From Tetradesmus obliquus (lineage: Eukaryota; Chlorophyta; Chlorophyceae; Sphaeropleales; Scenedesmaceae), in NCBI GenBank assembly GCA_030272155.1, contig CP126203.1, forward strand, positions 4,284,501 through 4,348,500: DNA of 64,000 bases. The letters are read 5' to 3'. A model generated the notes under the pieces. It saw only the letters and a program-made list of their open reading frames with translations, was not told the DNA's origin and ran no database searches. Below are positions 1 through 12,072 of the stretch, one piece after another; positions within the stretch are counted from its first letter, which is position 1; every line of letters starts with the position of its first letter. The translations under genes were made by a program, and so were the position numbers.

Positions 1-3000
1 CGCATGGGCGGCAGCAAAGGGCGCCGTGGAGGGTGAGTTTTCTCATTGTATGTTTACAGTTGCAGTTAGAATTGGTCAGTGATGCCGTGGTGCACTACAG
101 CATGAAGAGGCACGAGGCTCGAGCGGCAGCTAAGGGCGCGGTTAACGGAGAGTTGTAGTTTGCTTTTTGTGTTTGCTGCTGTGTTTAGTGGTTTGGCGCT
201 GCCGGCGTGGTGCATTGCGGCATCAAGAACAATGCAAACAAACCTCTTTGTAATCACCTCCGCCACAGGGTGCAGGGTGGTTTTGAAGTGGTTCTTTTGC
301 GTTGACTGCTTTTGCTGGTTGTGTATGGGCGCTGCTGCCATGGTGCATTAAGGCATGAAAATCAATGCAAAAAACCACTTTGTAACCACCCTCCGCCGCA
401 GGGTGCAGGGTGTGTTTGAAGTGGTTCTTTTGTGTTGACTGCTGCTGCTTTGTATGTGGTCGCTGCCGCGGCGCATTACGGCATGACAAAAGCACAAGGC
501 ATGCGCAGCTGCCAAGGGCGCTGTGGAGGGTGAGCTAAGCGTTGTGAAAGATTGGGGCTCAACTTACAGTGGAATTGTTGCGACGCAACAGAATCACTTC
601 AAAGTGAACGCTCATCTGCCGCAGGTTGACTGCTGTTGTTTAGTGTTTGGGCGCAGGTTGACTGCTGTTGTTTTGTATTTGGGCGCAGGTTGACTGCTGT
701 TGTTTTGTGTTTGAGGCATGGGCGGCAGCAAAAGACGCTATGGAGGGTGAGCTACACCTCACTAGTTGTGAACGGGACTGTTGGCCTCAAAGTGGCTTTT
801 GATTTGAATCCCCGCTCTTTGTTTGAGCGGAGTGTTATCAGGCTAACACCTCGGGAATGTGCACTGAGGATGGCGTTTTCCTAACACAGTCGCAAAATGA
901 CAACATCCATCATCACAAGGCTGTCGCATTAACTGTAGCTTTTCTGTAGCTTTGTTTTGTACTCCCACAACCCTCCTGAGCACGGCTAGTTGACTGAGTA
1001 CAAGGCAAAGCTTCAGAAACACATGGACATGCATCCATCCTCCCTCTCAATTGTATACAGCACTCATCCTACTGGTGCACTGCCTGCAACACACGCTACG
1101 TGCCAGTCTAGAGCAGCAGATCTGCAGCTGCTGCTGGCTGTGCTCCTTGCGGTCGTCCAGTGCTGTCACCCGAGCTGCAATCGACAAAATTTTGCTGCTA
1201 CATGTTGCTGCTGCTGCTGCTGCTGCTGTTGCATTGTTGTTGCTGCTTGCTTACCTGCAGCCACGCACCACAGCGCTGCCGCCACATGGTTTTTTGTCAG
1301 CACACAGATTGATGACCACATGTCACTCTTTTGCTGCTGCCTGCTTGATCTCCTGCAGCCATGCACCGCAGCGCTGCCGCCACGTATGCAGCCAGCAACG
1401 TGCGCATCAACTGCGTGGCTGCTGGCCTGGTGGAATCTCCTCCAAGCAGTGAGGTGTCTAGGGACCCAGAGCTGGGCAAGGCCAGCGCTGAGGTGAGGGT
1501 TCAAACTAGGGTTGAGGGCTAGGGATTAGTATAAGGGTTTAGTACTAGGTCTCCAGCAGGGTTTAGGTTTGGGGCTTAGCCGGTGGTAGCTGCTGGCTTG
1601 GTGGAGGCGTTCGCAAGCAGCAAGGTTTAAAAGGACCCAGAGCTGGGCAAGGCCAGCGCAGAGGTAAGCCCTAGGGTTCAGTGTTTGACCGCCAGGTAGG
1701 GGGCCTCCTACTGGAAACGTCAAAAAAATGAACCCTAGGGCTTACCCTTGCAGTATGGGGTGAAAGGTGCTGGCTGCAGCTGGGGCTTGTGGAGGCCCTT
1801 GCAAGCAGCGAGGCCTCAGAGGACTCAGAGCTGGGCAAGGCCAGTGCTGAGGTGAGGGTCTAAACTAGGGTTCAGCACTTTGTCTCCAGCAGGGCTTGGG
1901 GATAGGGGTTAGCAGGTGAGATCTGCTGGCCTGTTGGAGGCGCCTGCCACCAGCGAAGTATCAAATGGCCCTGAGCTGGGCAAAGCCTGCGCGGAGGTAA
2001 GCCCTAGGGTTCAATGTTTAGCTTCTTCCAGATAGGGGTCTTACTGGAGAAGTCAAACCAGTGAACCCTAGGGCTTACCCATGCAGTATGGGGTTTAAGG
2101 TGCTGGCTGCAGCTGGGGCCTGTGAGTCCCCCGCAAGCAGCGAGGTCTCAAAGGAACCAGAGCTAGGCAAGGCCAGCGCTGAGGTGAGGGTTTGAACTAG
2201 GGTTTAGCACTTTGTTATCAGCAGGGTTTTGGGGTTGGGACTTGGCAAGTGGTAGCTGCTGGCCTGGTGGAGCCCCTGCCAGCAGTGAGGTGTCCAAGGA
2301 CCCAGAGCTGGGCAAGGCCAGCGCCGAGGTAAGAGGCTGAAACCTGACGCCAAAGGGTCTAGTGCTTGAATTCACCAATAGGGTTGAGCTGTTAGGGCTT
2401 AGCATGTGACTGTAGCCATGGCTGGAGGATGCCCCCCGCAAGCAGCGAGGTGTCAAAGGACCCAGAGCTGGGCATGGCCAGCGCTGGGGTGAAGGGTTGG
2501 GCCCACCACATGGCTAGGAGTTTGTGTTGTGGGGCTTGGGGTTGAGTTTAAATTGGCTGCTAGCAGCAAGGTGTCACAGCCATTGCAATTGGCAAGGCCG
2601 CTGCTGATAATTTTTCCATGTAGGGGCGAGGTTACGGTGAGCTTCTGCAGAGCAGCCGAACCTCCACCACAACCCCGCCTGTACTTGGCGTTCGTCTTTG
2701 CAGCACCTGTACTCTAATGAGGGGTGTTTGTAGGTTGAGAGGTCATTCTGGTGAAACTTTGTGCCCCCTGAGCTCATGGTTGTCTTGGTGTCCTGCCAAG
2801 CATCATACTTGCAGGTACCTTCCACGCGTATGTGACGGGAAACTTGCAGCAAAGTGCATCACAATCGCGGTCAACTGTGATCTGAGGTTTTGATTCCGTT
2901 TCAGAACAAATTTATTTTATGTTTCATGGTGCGGCGCATAGCTGTACACCCCCCAAGCACCTGGCTGGACATAGTCCGTCCGGCCGCTTGGCTGGTACAC

Positions 3001-3631
3001 CTGGATCAAAAGACCCCCCCCCCCCCTTGCTGTCAGCTCAACATTGCGTTCGGCTTGCTGTACGTGCTGTTGATATGCCCTGAAGCGCCACCCAGGATGA
3101 GAACACTTCCTGGTGCTGCACATTTGATTTCCACAACGGATATAAATACTTAGCCAACTTCTGTTTGCCCATTTGCTGTGCCCAGCTGTACCCACTGAAG
3201 CGCCTGACTACCCCAGAGGACATTGCCTGTGCGGCTGCTTGGCTGATACAAAACCATTGAGTATATTTCTCAACTTTTCACTGCTTGTTCACTGAATGTC
3301 ACTCACTTGCTACTTCTTATGCGCAGCTGTACCCCCTGAAGCGCCTCGCCACCCCAGAGGACATCGCCTGGGCTTGTGCCTGGCTGGTGCCACCAGAAAC
3401 ATGTGAACATCCTACTTTTCCTCATCCAAGCCATTGTGTGTTTGAATATGCTGTCTGCAGCTGTACCCTTTGAAGCGCCTGGCTACCCCTGAAGACATCG
3501 CCTGGGCGTCCGCCTGGCTGGTGCACCCCAAGACCACCTTCACCACCGGCTGCGCTCTGCCAGTGGATGGCGGCCTCACCACCTGCCAGGCTGTGGGGCT
3601 GGCCAAGCCTGCGGCTGCTGCAGCAAAGTGA
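1..3631 (+). CDS. Short-chain dehydrogenase/reductase, C-terminal part (5' end outside window)
   Basis: NAD(P)-dependent oxidoreductase of the SDR superfamily; substrate not predictable. The best exon chain is <1..32 (or an equivalent tail ending at 529), 1359..1492 and 3461..3631; the phases agree. The first piece ends in AAAKGAVE, which follows the catalytic YxxxK helix. The second reads AMHRSAAATYAASNVRINC then VAAGLVE, the usual SDR 'NxVxPG' strand. The last reads LYPLKRLATPEDIAWASAWL, then TGCALPVDGGLT, the family's C-terminal signature, and stops at TGA 3629-3631. The exact YxxxK residue is unclear: a YGMTK appears near 476 but the copy at 1-32 has Trp at the Tyr position. Several exons exist as tandem partial copies (listed separately), so which copy is spliced cannot be decided here. 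SDR membership is secure; the gene model is not. Confidence 0.75.
605..752 (+). repeat. Short tandem repeat and decayed SDR exon tail
   Basis: Three units of about 36-38 bp sharing 'caggttgactgctgttgtt' lie at 622-715. They are followed by another copy of the SDR exon tail (716-747, AWAAAKDAME) ending in a gtgag donor. That copy has lost the conserved KGAVE and looks decayed. Similar tails end at 32 and 529. Confidence 0.7.
1405..2490 (+). repeat. Seven tandem copies of an SDR exon tail with its splice donor
   Basis: The end of the SDR exon (GLVESPPSSEVS... to ...ELGKASAE) followed by gtgagg or gtaag recurs with copy ends near 1492, 1663, 1851, 1996, 2183, 2328 and 2488. Each copy carries 'cagagctgggcaaggcc' or a close variant, then a donor and a stretch of similar intron ('agggtt...tagg'). 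Only the first copy keeps a complete exon with a good acceptor (1358/1359). The others start inside the exon without one and diverge, so they are probably intronic remnants. Confidence 0.8.
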
Positions 3632-4063
3632 AGGTCAGGATTACTGTAAGGAAGTGTGCCGGCACTGCTGCTGTGCACAGACAGATGGATGTGGGTCGAT
3701 GGCTGGTAATCAAAAGTGGAAGGAATTTGGCTTTGGGGTTGTGGCTGTCGCCGCCCGGCTGGTGCACCCCAAGACCACCTTCACCACCGACTGTGCACTG
3801 CCAGTGGATGGTGGCCTCACTACCTGCCAGGCCGTGGGGCTGGCCAAGCCTGCGGCTGCTGCAGCAAAGTCACTTTGCTGTCCTTCGGAAGGACATAATC
3901 ACTGTGAAGTGAGTGTGCGGCGCTGCTGCTGTGCACTGATAGGTGGATGTGGGTGGGTGGCTGTTGACAGGATGGATGAGGTGGTGGTCCAAAGCTGCAG
4001 TGCGGCGTCGCCACCTGCCAGGCTGTGGAGCTGGCCAAGCCTGCGGCTGCCGCTGCAAAGTGA
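3183..4063 (+). pseudogene. Tandem copies of the SDR terminal exon
   Basis: Partial copies of the acceptor side of the last exon (ctgtaccc.ctgaagcgcct) occur at about 3186-3250 and 3327-3400, before the intact exon at 3461-3631. Copies of its second half (TTDCALPVDGGLTTCQAV, ending GLAKPAAAAAK) follow at about 3740-3870, with a further remnant at about 3990-4062. The region therefore holds about five overlapping versions of one exon. Only 3461-3631 combines an acceptor, a full reading frame and a stop. Confidence 0.7.
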
Positions 4064-5155
4064 AGGCATCAGCAGCAGCGGCCACAGCCCTGCAGCCTGC
4101 CAGGAACACAGCACACAGCCTGGTGTACACTGGGCCGTCCAAATGCATTGCATTTTTGCTTCATCAAAGTGCAAGCCAGTGCCAGTGCCAGTGCTTTGGC
4201 TTGGTTGGTGTTGAACCTTGGATGCAAGATGCATTGCTTGGTGTGCATGTTGTCACAGGATGCACGAGCTTCGAGCATGCGCGCTTGTGAACGTTGCAAG
4301 CATGAGGTGTTGCTGGTTTCAAATATGTAACAATTGTAACAAGCCTGCTGGGCAATGGAAAGTTGTCTGTGGCTTTGCAACAAGCATTCTGGGACGGGAG
4401 CAGAACGGCGTGGCTCAAAGCAGCAAGAAAATATATTACCATCAGCTGCTGTTGCTCTTGGCACAAAACCTGACCCTGATGCACAGCACGAACACTTGCA
4501 ATCTTGCAAGCGCCAGGTCCCCTATTTCAAAAAGCGCAGCCAATCGCAAGGCCAGATCTACTGGAACCAACAGACAGGGTGCAATCAGATCATGCCGACA
4601 AAGTGCATGCTGCTGCTGGTCACATCCGGCCATGATGCACATGTACTGAGTTCACTGTTGGCGGAGGGTGTATACCAGCAACCGGCAGGGTCGCCACGCG
4701 ACACCTGCTGAGCAATGATCACCTCCTATGTGCAGCTGCCTTCATAGCATCCATAGGATACCGTAGCATCCATATATAGCATAGCTAGCATAGCATCCAT
4801 AGCCCAGCGCGACACGGCTCATCAACGCAACGGCAACAGGCTATGACTTGACAGCACAACATGCGAAACCCTTGTCAACAGCCCTGTACAGCCTCACGAA
4901 GGCAGCACAGACTTGAGCGTCAGCGCATCACCCTCAGAAGTCGCCATCAAGCTCATCTCCATTCTTTCTAACACAAGTATATGACACTGATGTGCAGCAA
5001 GAACACTTGCAATGTTGCAAGCACCAGCTCCACTCTTCAAAACAGCGCAGTCAGCCACGGCACCAGATCCACAGACCCCAAACAAGGTGCAACCAAAGCA
5101 TGCCTGTACATGTACCGCGTTTACATCAACCACACAACAAGCAAGTCAAATGTGA
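4064..5155. other. No gene seen
   Basis: Flank between the SDR gene and the Nudix repeats. Open frames here are short and lack family resemblance. The only structure noted is a small 'catagcatccata' repeat at about 4745-4800. Confidence 0.5.
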
Positions 5156-5835
5156 ACAGCCTCACGAGGGCAGCACAGACTTGAGCTCCAAAGCGTCTGA
5201 CTCAGCAATCGCCTTCCAACATAAAGCCCCACCCTCCAAGCTAGCAGCCCGCCCCAGCAGCTCCCCGCTTTTCAGCGCATTGTGCGTCCACAGCAGCCCA
5301 AACCTGAGCCCGGTGCTGTGCTAGCCTCACCAAAGCAGCAAAGATAAAAAAAGCAACCATCACGCCTTGCGCGGAAGCACATGTGTACAGCACTTGACTG
5401 TAGCCGCTCACGAGGGCAGCACAGACTTCAGCTCCAAAGCGTCTGACTCAGCAGTCGCCTTCAAACATAAAGCCCCACCCTCCAAGCTAGCAGCCCGCCC
5501 CAGCAGCTCCCCGCTTTTCAGCGCATTGTGCGTCCACAGCAGCCCAAACCTGAGCCCGGTGCTGTGCTAGCCTCACCAAAGCAGCAAAGATAAAAAAGCA
5601 ACCATCACGCCTTGCGCGGAAGCACATGTGTACAGCACTTGACTGTAGCCGCTCACGAGGGCAGCACAGACTTCAGCTCCAAAGCGTCTGACTCAGCAGT
5701 CGCCTTCAAACATAAAGCCCCACCCTCCAAGCTAGCAGCCCGCCCCGGCAACTCCCCACTTTTCAGACCATTGTGCGCCCACAGCAGCCCAAACATGAGC
5801 CCGGTGCTCTTGGGGATGGATATGTCCAGCACAAA
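5155..5835 (-). repeat. Three tandem copies (about 245 bp) of the Nudix terminal exon
   Basis: Copies begin near 5161, 5407 and 5652 (spacings 246 and 245). Each encodes on the minus strand a tail ending ALELKSVLPS then TGA. The two downstream copies are almost identical to each other and are preceded by a stop-containing sequence instead of an exon. They therefore lie beyond the functional stop at 5653-5655 and are 3' flanking or UTR duplications. Confidence 0.85.
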
Positions 5836-7887
5836 CTGTGGTACAGCTGCGAAAGGCAGCGCCAGCACTTCAATGGCCTCGCCAGTGTGCTCCAGGCCGC
5901 CGCCGGCGTTCACGCGCTTGCTGTTGTCGACCTGCATTTGTAAGTGAAGGAAAGCAACAAGCACAGCGGATCTATGTTGGATGCATGGCAGCGGGGTGTG
6001 AGGCAGCTGCGGCGTCCACACGCTTGCTGTGTTTTCAACCTGCGTGTGAATGTTTGGAAGGCACGCAGTACATTGAAGAAAGGCAGCGCCAGCACTTCGA
6101 TTGCTTCGCCGGTGTGCGCCAGGACCCCGCCGGCGTTAACACGCTTGCTGTTGTTGACCTACGCATGTGAAATTGAGAAGGCAGAATAGCAGGGATGAGG
6201 TTGTTGAAGGGCGGTTGGCATGATGCAGCACTTCAATTGCTTCGCCGGTGTGCTCCAGGCCGCCCGCCGGCGTCCACGCGCTTGCTGTTGTCGACCTGCA
6301 TTTAGTTGGCATACAACAAGAAGGGCAGGCACAAACAAGGGTCATGATCTTCAGGCATGCCGGTTGCCCACTTCCATCATGCTGGCCTAGGCTGTAGAAC
6401 CCAAGTGCACAACCTGCAGTTGCCGCCTGACGCATGACATCAAGGCGGGCATGCTGCACTGCCTGCCACCCTTCCGTTCCAGCAGTACTGCTGTGGCACC
6501 TGCAGCAGCTGCTGCTGCTGCAACAACACACTATGCTAGCCTAGTCAGCGTGCCGCACCTGTGCATAGAACATGGGCCCGGTGCTCTTGGGGATGGTTAT
6601 GTCCAGCACAAAGTGTGCTCCATGGCGCCTGCCAGGCCGCCACCAACCTACACCCTGAGCAGTTACTTTTTCCTACGTGACTGCACGACAAGCCAGCCTG
6701 GCCGCAACTGTGCGTAGAACATGGAAGTGATGGCGCCGTTGTTGCCTGCTGCAGCCAGCATGCTAGGTGCTGTAAACCCTGTCTAAATCATAAACCCCTG
6801 CCCATACACCCTGCGCACCTGTGCGTAGAACATGGAGCTGATGGCGCCGTTGTTGCCTGCTGCAGCCACTGCTGCTGACACCTGGCGCACATCCTCCACT
6901 GACACGTCATAGCCCACCTGCAGCACGGCCACATTTGCGTAAGAATAAACATAATTACACTTTCAACTACCTGAACAGACGTAAAGCAGACTTTGCAAGT
7001 CGATCCGGTAATGCTGCCTCACACCAAGTGATCAGACTTGGCGGGCGAAGTAGTTCATGCACTGGTGCCACAATCTGTGGCAGCCTGCTGCTTGCATGTC
7101 CTGCCTGACTGTACTGCCCGACTGTACTGTCAGTACATGTACTGCCTGACTGTACTGCCTGACTATACCGTCAGTACATGTACTGCCTGCCTGTACTGCC
7201 TAACTGTACTGCCAACTTGTACTGCCTGGTTGTACTGCCCTCACCTCCTCATGTATCTCCTCCACCACTATCTGTGGCAGGCTCTTGGCCTTGTCCACAA
7301 GCCCGGCACATAGCTCAATGGTGAAGCCTGCAGCAGCAGCAGCAGCAGCAGCGGCAGCGGCAGCGGCAGCAGTGCTCAGCACCAGTGCTGGATGTACGCT
7401 ACATAACCTGCATGCATTTCGCTGCTGCCAGAAATGCTGAGACATAGCCCCTCCCACAGCTACACAGTCACCAGCGGTGAACAAGCATCAGCTGCAGATC
7501 ATGCGCAGCAAGCTTGGCGTAGTGACTGTTGCCTGTTGCTGTGCATTTGAAGCAGAAGCCCACCTGCCGTCCTGTCTGGTGCTGGCTTGCCATCTGCTGC
7601 TGCTTCCCTCAGCCTGTGCGCGTACACTGCAGGCCGGAACTGCCTCACCTGCAGCAGCAGCAGTACCGGCAGCAGCAGCCAGTAAGGGTGAAGGGATGCA
7701 ACAGCATTAGAAGGAGCAGCAGGCTGGGCCTAAGCCTCAAAATTACACCATGATCAGACAGCAAGCATGCAGTAGTTTACACAACTGCTGCTCACCACTA
7801 GGAACGCGTCCATGTCTGCATGGTACAGCACGCATGCCACGCTGGAGTGCGCCTGGATGATGTCCCAGCGCCGCTGCTTGCCTGCGA

Positions 7888-7923
<36 letters not shown>

Positions 7924-8408
7924 CTGGTTGTCACAGGTTTACAGTCGTATGAATGCTTATGCAGAGCCTAGAACCTGCTGCTGCTTCTGCTGCTCCCAGG
8001 TGTCAACCCAGAAACATGCAGCGCCACTGTGCTCCATTGCATGCACTGCTGACTGCCTCGGTCTGCTAAGCAAGAATGCCAGCATAGATCCTAAGTGGCA
8101 GCCTTGCACTGCAAGAGCAGTTTTGCTGGATAACAGGCTGTTGTTGAACGCTGTCAGCAAGTTGTCTAAGTGTCGCCAGCAAGCTCTGCATACGCTGCTG
8201 GTCCCCAGTGCTGCTGACTGGTCTGGATGGCTGGAAACCAGCAGGCCAGCAACTGCAACCCAGCTGCTCACCGTCCAGCTCGTACATGATGGATGCTGGC
8301 CGCACAAAGGCAGAGTCACCGGGCAGAGGCACGACCTCAAAGCTGGTACCTAGCCGCTGCAGTGTCTTCTCCACGGTAGTGGCTGCAGATGTTATGCCGG
8401 GATATACG

Positions 8409-8443
<35 letters not shown>

Positions 8444-8667
8444 ACAGCAGCAAAGAAGTGTGCTAAGCTGACAGCATAGATATACATGATGTGTGCATGT
8501 GCCACAGGCTACACACTGCACCATGGCTGACGGTGCCCCTGTCTATGCTGATGGAAACATGCATACTGCCATGCAACGCAACTCAGCTGCCAGTTGCTGT
8601 TATCGCCTTGCTCTACCCAACATGTCCTCTGCTGCTGCTGCTGGTGGTGGTGGTGGTGCTGCTGCTG

Positions 8668-8703
<36 letters not shown>

Positions 8704-8904
8704 TATCCATGCAATCACGCACACAGCGTATGTACTGCATGTCACACCTGGGCTTAAGCTTTTCAAGCCATGCGGATAAAGGTCTCCGGCTGCGTTTGCC
8801 ATGGCTCTCACTATTTGATCGGCTGAACGTGAGCTGGCGTGTCTAGCGTGGATCGCTGAGCTGTTTCCGCTGAGCCTGCTGCTCAACGCAAAAGAAGCAC
8901 GCAT
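5653..8904 (-). CDS. Nudix hydrolase, NUDT14-like (UDP-sugar/ADP-sugar pyrophosphatase)
   Basis: Predicted to hydrolyse nucleoside-diphosphate sugars to a sugar phosphate and NMP. Exons in coding order: 8748..8904, 8272..8382, 7796..7881, 7564..7648, 7245..7327, 6819..6917, 5653..5931. All seven junctions keep frame and use GT-AG, giving 900 nt (299 aa). Landmarks: MYELDG; QRRWDIIQAHSSVACVLYH; VRQFRPAVYAHRLRE; FTIELCAGLVDKAKSLPQI running into the Nudix helix EEIHEEVGYD; NNGAISSMFYAQ; LEHTGEAIEVL; DISIPKSTGLMFGLLW. These follow NUDT14 in order along the whole protein. The REUXEE helix has Glu where the consensus has Arg. The first exon (MRASFALSSRLSG...) is Ser/Arg/Ala-rich and could be an organelle transit peptide, which is inference. 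The ATG at 8904 is the first in frame with that exon. Several introns hold decayed exon copies and an intron has a 30-G run. Confidence 0.88.
6085..6765 (-). pseudogene. Decayed copies of Nudix exon parts inside an intron
   Basis: Within the intron between 5931 and 6819 lie copies of VDNSKRVNAGGGLEHTGEAI at about 6085-6165 and 6230-6305. A copy of the DI(S/T)IPKSTG(L/P)MF segment lies near 6565-6620, and copies of the NNGAI(T/S)SMFYAQ exon end at about 6715-6755. They match the real exons closely but are partial. In one (6085-6165) the Asp after the acceptor is changed. Confidence 0.75.
7093..7240. repeat. Degenerate tandem repeat of 'ctgtactgcctga'
   Basis: A run of about 10-13 nt units with core 'tgtactgc' lies directly downstream of the donor of a Nudix exon (7245). 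It includes two copies of a longer piece 'gtcagtacatgtactgcctg'. It is intronic and looks like simple-sequence expansion. Confidence 0.7.
8410..8439 (+). repeat. Uninterrupted run of 30 G
   Basis: Homopolymer in the first intron of the Nudix gene. On the minus (coding) strand it is a C run ending 27 nt before the acceptor of exon 2, so it may serve as a polypyrimidine tract. Its length could also be a sequencing or assembly artefact. Confidence 0.9.
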
Positions 8905-10656
8905 TCAACCAAAAGTAAGTACGACGGAGGCCAAGAGACGCACGTGTTCAGAATGCGATGGTCTTGCTGCTGCTGTTGTGCTAGGAGCAGCAAGTTGCGT
9001 GTGGCTGGGTTAGCCTCGTACAGGTCAGTTGGAAACTTGACAACAACAGTTCAGCCTGAATTTTAATGTTCTTGAGAAGTCAAGGAGTTGTCAAGCTTAC
9101 AAAGCCATTGCAAATGGCATGCAGTGTTTAGGGCTTTTTACTGCTTCGCCAACGAACACAGGTGTATCCGTGCACGTGACTTGACCAGCCACCCCATGTG
9201 CTGCCACCAGTGGCAGCAGCACATCAGCAAGCGTGAAAACGACGTAAGCAGTGTTGCAGAACTTGTACCAACCACATGTGCTGTCAACAACGTTGGAAGG
9301 ACAGGGCTACAACTTGTCATCCTGAGGATGGTGTGGTGGAACACCAGGCAACAGGGCCGTGTCAGGTATATGCCTGAGGCTGTGATACGCAAAGGGAGGG
9401 AACGTGCCACTGAAACCGCCCAATCGTTGCAGCACATAGGCCGCCTATGTGTTGTTGGGCCAACAACTCCAGACGCACTGCTGAAGCAGCTTGCAAGATG
9501 ATGCCTTGCTTGCTTTTGACCAAGGGAATACACACAGGTTACTACGCTCTGCTGACACATACACTGCTGCCAGCGTTCAAGCCGGATAACCCTGCACATT
9601 ATCCAACATGATACGTGAAACACAGGAGCAATCGTCCCTGCTCCTTCCTCTCCAAAGGGTGCAGGACAGCCAGCATCATTGCAGTGAGCTTGACGGAGTA
9701 GCATGCTGACAGTGACCTCACTGTCCTTTTCGGAAGGAGGCAGGGTGCCAGCAACAAACCAAGCCCTGGACACACAAGCACAGCCAAGGCACATGCCACG
9801 ACATACTACAGACGTTTGACCAACAGCCTACCATTATCCGCAGGTGGCTTGCAAACAAGGGCTTGCAAACACCCACCAGAGGCACACACACCAAGTACCA
9901 CCAGAGCAGCATTACGCCATGTTATAACAGCATACTGCCTGCCAAGCTCCCACCACTGCAAGTGCTGTCTCAATTACTACCACGCAAGGTTGTGCATTTA
10001 GTACATTTGCTGCAAGCCATGTGCCAGCAGGCTTGCTTCCTGCCTGCCAAGTTGAGTTTTGCGCACAACAACAACAGCAGCAGCTGCTGCCGCAGCCCAA
10101 CTGCCTGATGGGCAGCCACAGTACTCTTGAGAAACCCTGCCACAACGGCGACACCAGGCGTAGTAGCTCGCACACATTGATGATTATTAACACGCATCAG
10201 CTGAGCACCCTGGTGGGCAGGCACAACACTACCTCAAAACCCAAATCCCTCACAAAACCACCAATACTAGACGTAGAAGCTATGCCTAATAGCTAGGCAT
10301 AGTAGCAGGTACGGCTCGTGGCGCATCAGTGTAGCAACCATGACACAAATCCATCATACCACACCAACCGCGTGCAGTGGAAGTGACAACTTCTCAGTAA
10401 CAAGCAACCACTGCTTGCCAACCGCTGCACGCCATACGCTGCAGGATTGCTGTGGGTTGTTGAATGCACGCCAGTATGTGTTTTATGCGCCCGCAGGGGC
10501 AGCTGCGCTGCTGCTGACGCCGCCCTGCTGCTGCCATGCCTGCTGCAGTGCCTGCTGCCGCATGGCTGGTCGTGTTATGCGCCCGCAGGTGCAGCTGCGC
10601 TGCTGCTAGTGCCGCCCTGCTGCTGCCGGGCCTGCTGCCGCATGGCTGCTTGTAAA
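8905..10656. other. No gene recognised
   Basis: Upstream of the Nudix start and downstream of the DUF1517-like stop. An open frame of 218 codons on the minus strand (9138-9794) shows no family motif and no convincing splice structure. Part of this stretch must contain the Nudix promoter. At 10480-10650 there are repeats of the last DUF1517-like exon (gcgcccgcaggtgcagctgcgctg), lying past its stop. Confidence 0.45.
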
Positions 10657-10777
10657 TCAAGCGCCCGCAGGTGCAGCTGCGCTGCTGCTCGCACCGCCCT
10701 GCTGCGGTGCCTGCTGCCGCAGTGCATCCAGCCGCTTGCCTGTCTGCAGATCGGTGAAAAAGGGGTAGTCCTGCAAG

Positions 10778-10811
<34 letters not shown>

Positions 10812-10877
10812 CCACACCACAAAGAGCAGATCAAACCAGATCCCGCTCCAAGCATGCCAACATTGACAACTTCAGCG

Positions 10878-10910
<33 letters not shown>

Positions 10911-12030
10911 ACAAAATCCTGCCTCACCGCCTGCAGTTGCGCTCAGACAGGAAATTTGCAGGGCCTTCAGCCACCATAATTGCGCAAGCAAGCCCCATAT
11001 CAACACTCAATGGCAACTACTTTCAGTAATGCTGCCTCACCTCCTGCAGCTGCGCCTCAGAGAGAAAGTCAGCTGGATCGTCTGGCGTCATCAGCAGCTC
11101 CACTGCCAGCAGCTGACCAGAGCGCAGCCCACCACACAGCTGCAGACATGGCACAGGTAGAAAGACACAGCAGCGCAGGATTTGGTGCTTGCAATGGCCA
11201 CGTAGTAAGCTAGCAGCAGCTCCACTGCCAGCAGCTGCCTGCTGCACAGGCCCACGCACAGCTGGAGACTGGCACAGGCAAGCAGGCATGTGCGTGTAAA
11301 AGGGCATGCTCATGCTGCGAAAACATTGACAACCATACATATCGTCATCCGGCAGCCATGGCATCCGCAAAACGTCCACACACCTGCTTCATGGCGTTCT
11401 TGAAGGTCTGCACGTCCCTGATGATATCATTTGGCATGCTGACCGTGCCCTGAGCCAGCATCACCAGCGTCACCACCACGCAGCTGGTGCTCTCCTCAAC
11501 GTCCTGCGTCTCAGCGGCTGCAGAGGCAGCAGCAGCAGCAGCAGCAGCAGCATGCGGATGACATTACGACCACGCAGCTGGTGCTCTCCTCAACGTCTTG
11601 CGTCTCAGCAGCTGCAGGAACAGCAGCAGCAGTAGCAGCAGCGGCAGCAACAGCATAAGGATGACAACTAACTACTCATAGACAGCAGAAAGACAGAACC
11701 CTGGTATGACAGCCGTCATCTATGCTGCAGCAACATATCTGTCTGCGAACACATGCTGCCTGAAGTATATGGGAGATGCTACCAGCACGCAGCAACATGA
11801 ACACAACATGCGCGCACAGCCAGCCTTCCTGTTGTTGCAGCGCAACTCAAGTGCTGCACACATAAACATCCGCTGTGCAGCAACAGCCAGGCCGCACCTC
11901 CCATCAGGCGCTGCAGCGTGTTCCTATGCTGTGGAGCTGCGGGCCTGCTGCCGTGCTGCACATGGCTGGCCTCCTCCGCGATGGCAGTCTCCTGCTCAGC
12001 AGCAGCGTACTTCTTGAACAGGTCGTAGCT

Positions 12031-12072
<42 letters not shown>

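Noticed and set aside
9138-9794. 218-codon minus-strand open frame
   Set aside because: No motif, no codon pattern and no splice partners; the protein is Cys/Ser-rich nonsense-like and overlaps an equally featureless plus-strand frame.
10394-10927. 177-codon minus-strand frame rich in Gln and Cys
   Set aside because: It is a different frame across the last DUF1517-like exon and neighbouring CAG tracts; only DYPFFTDL...PAGA is supported.
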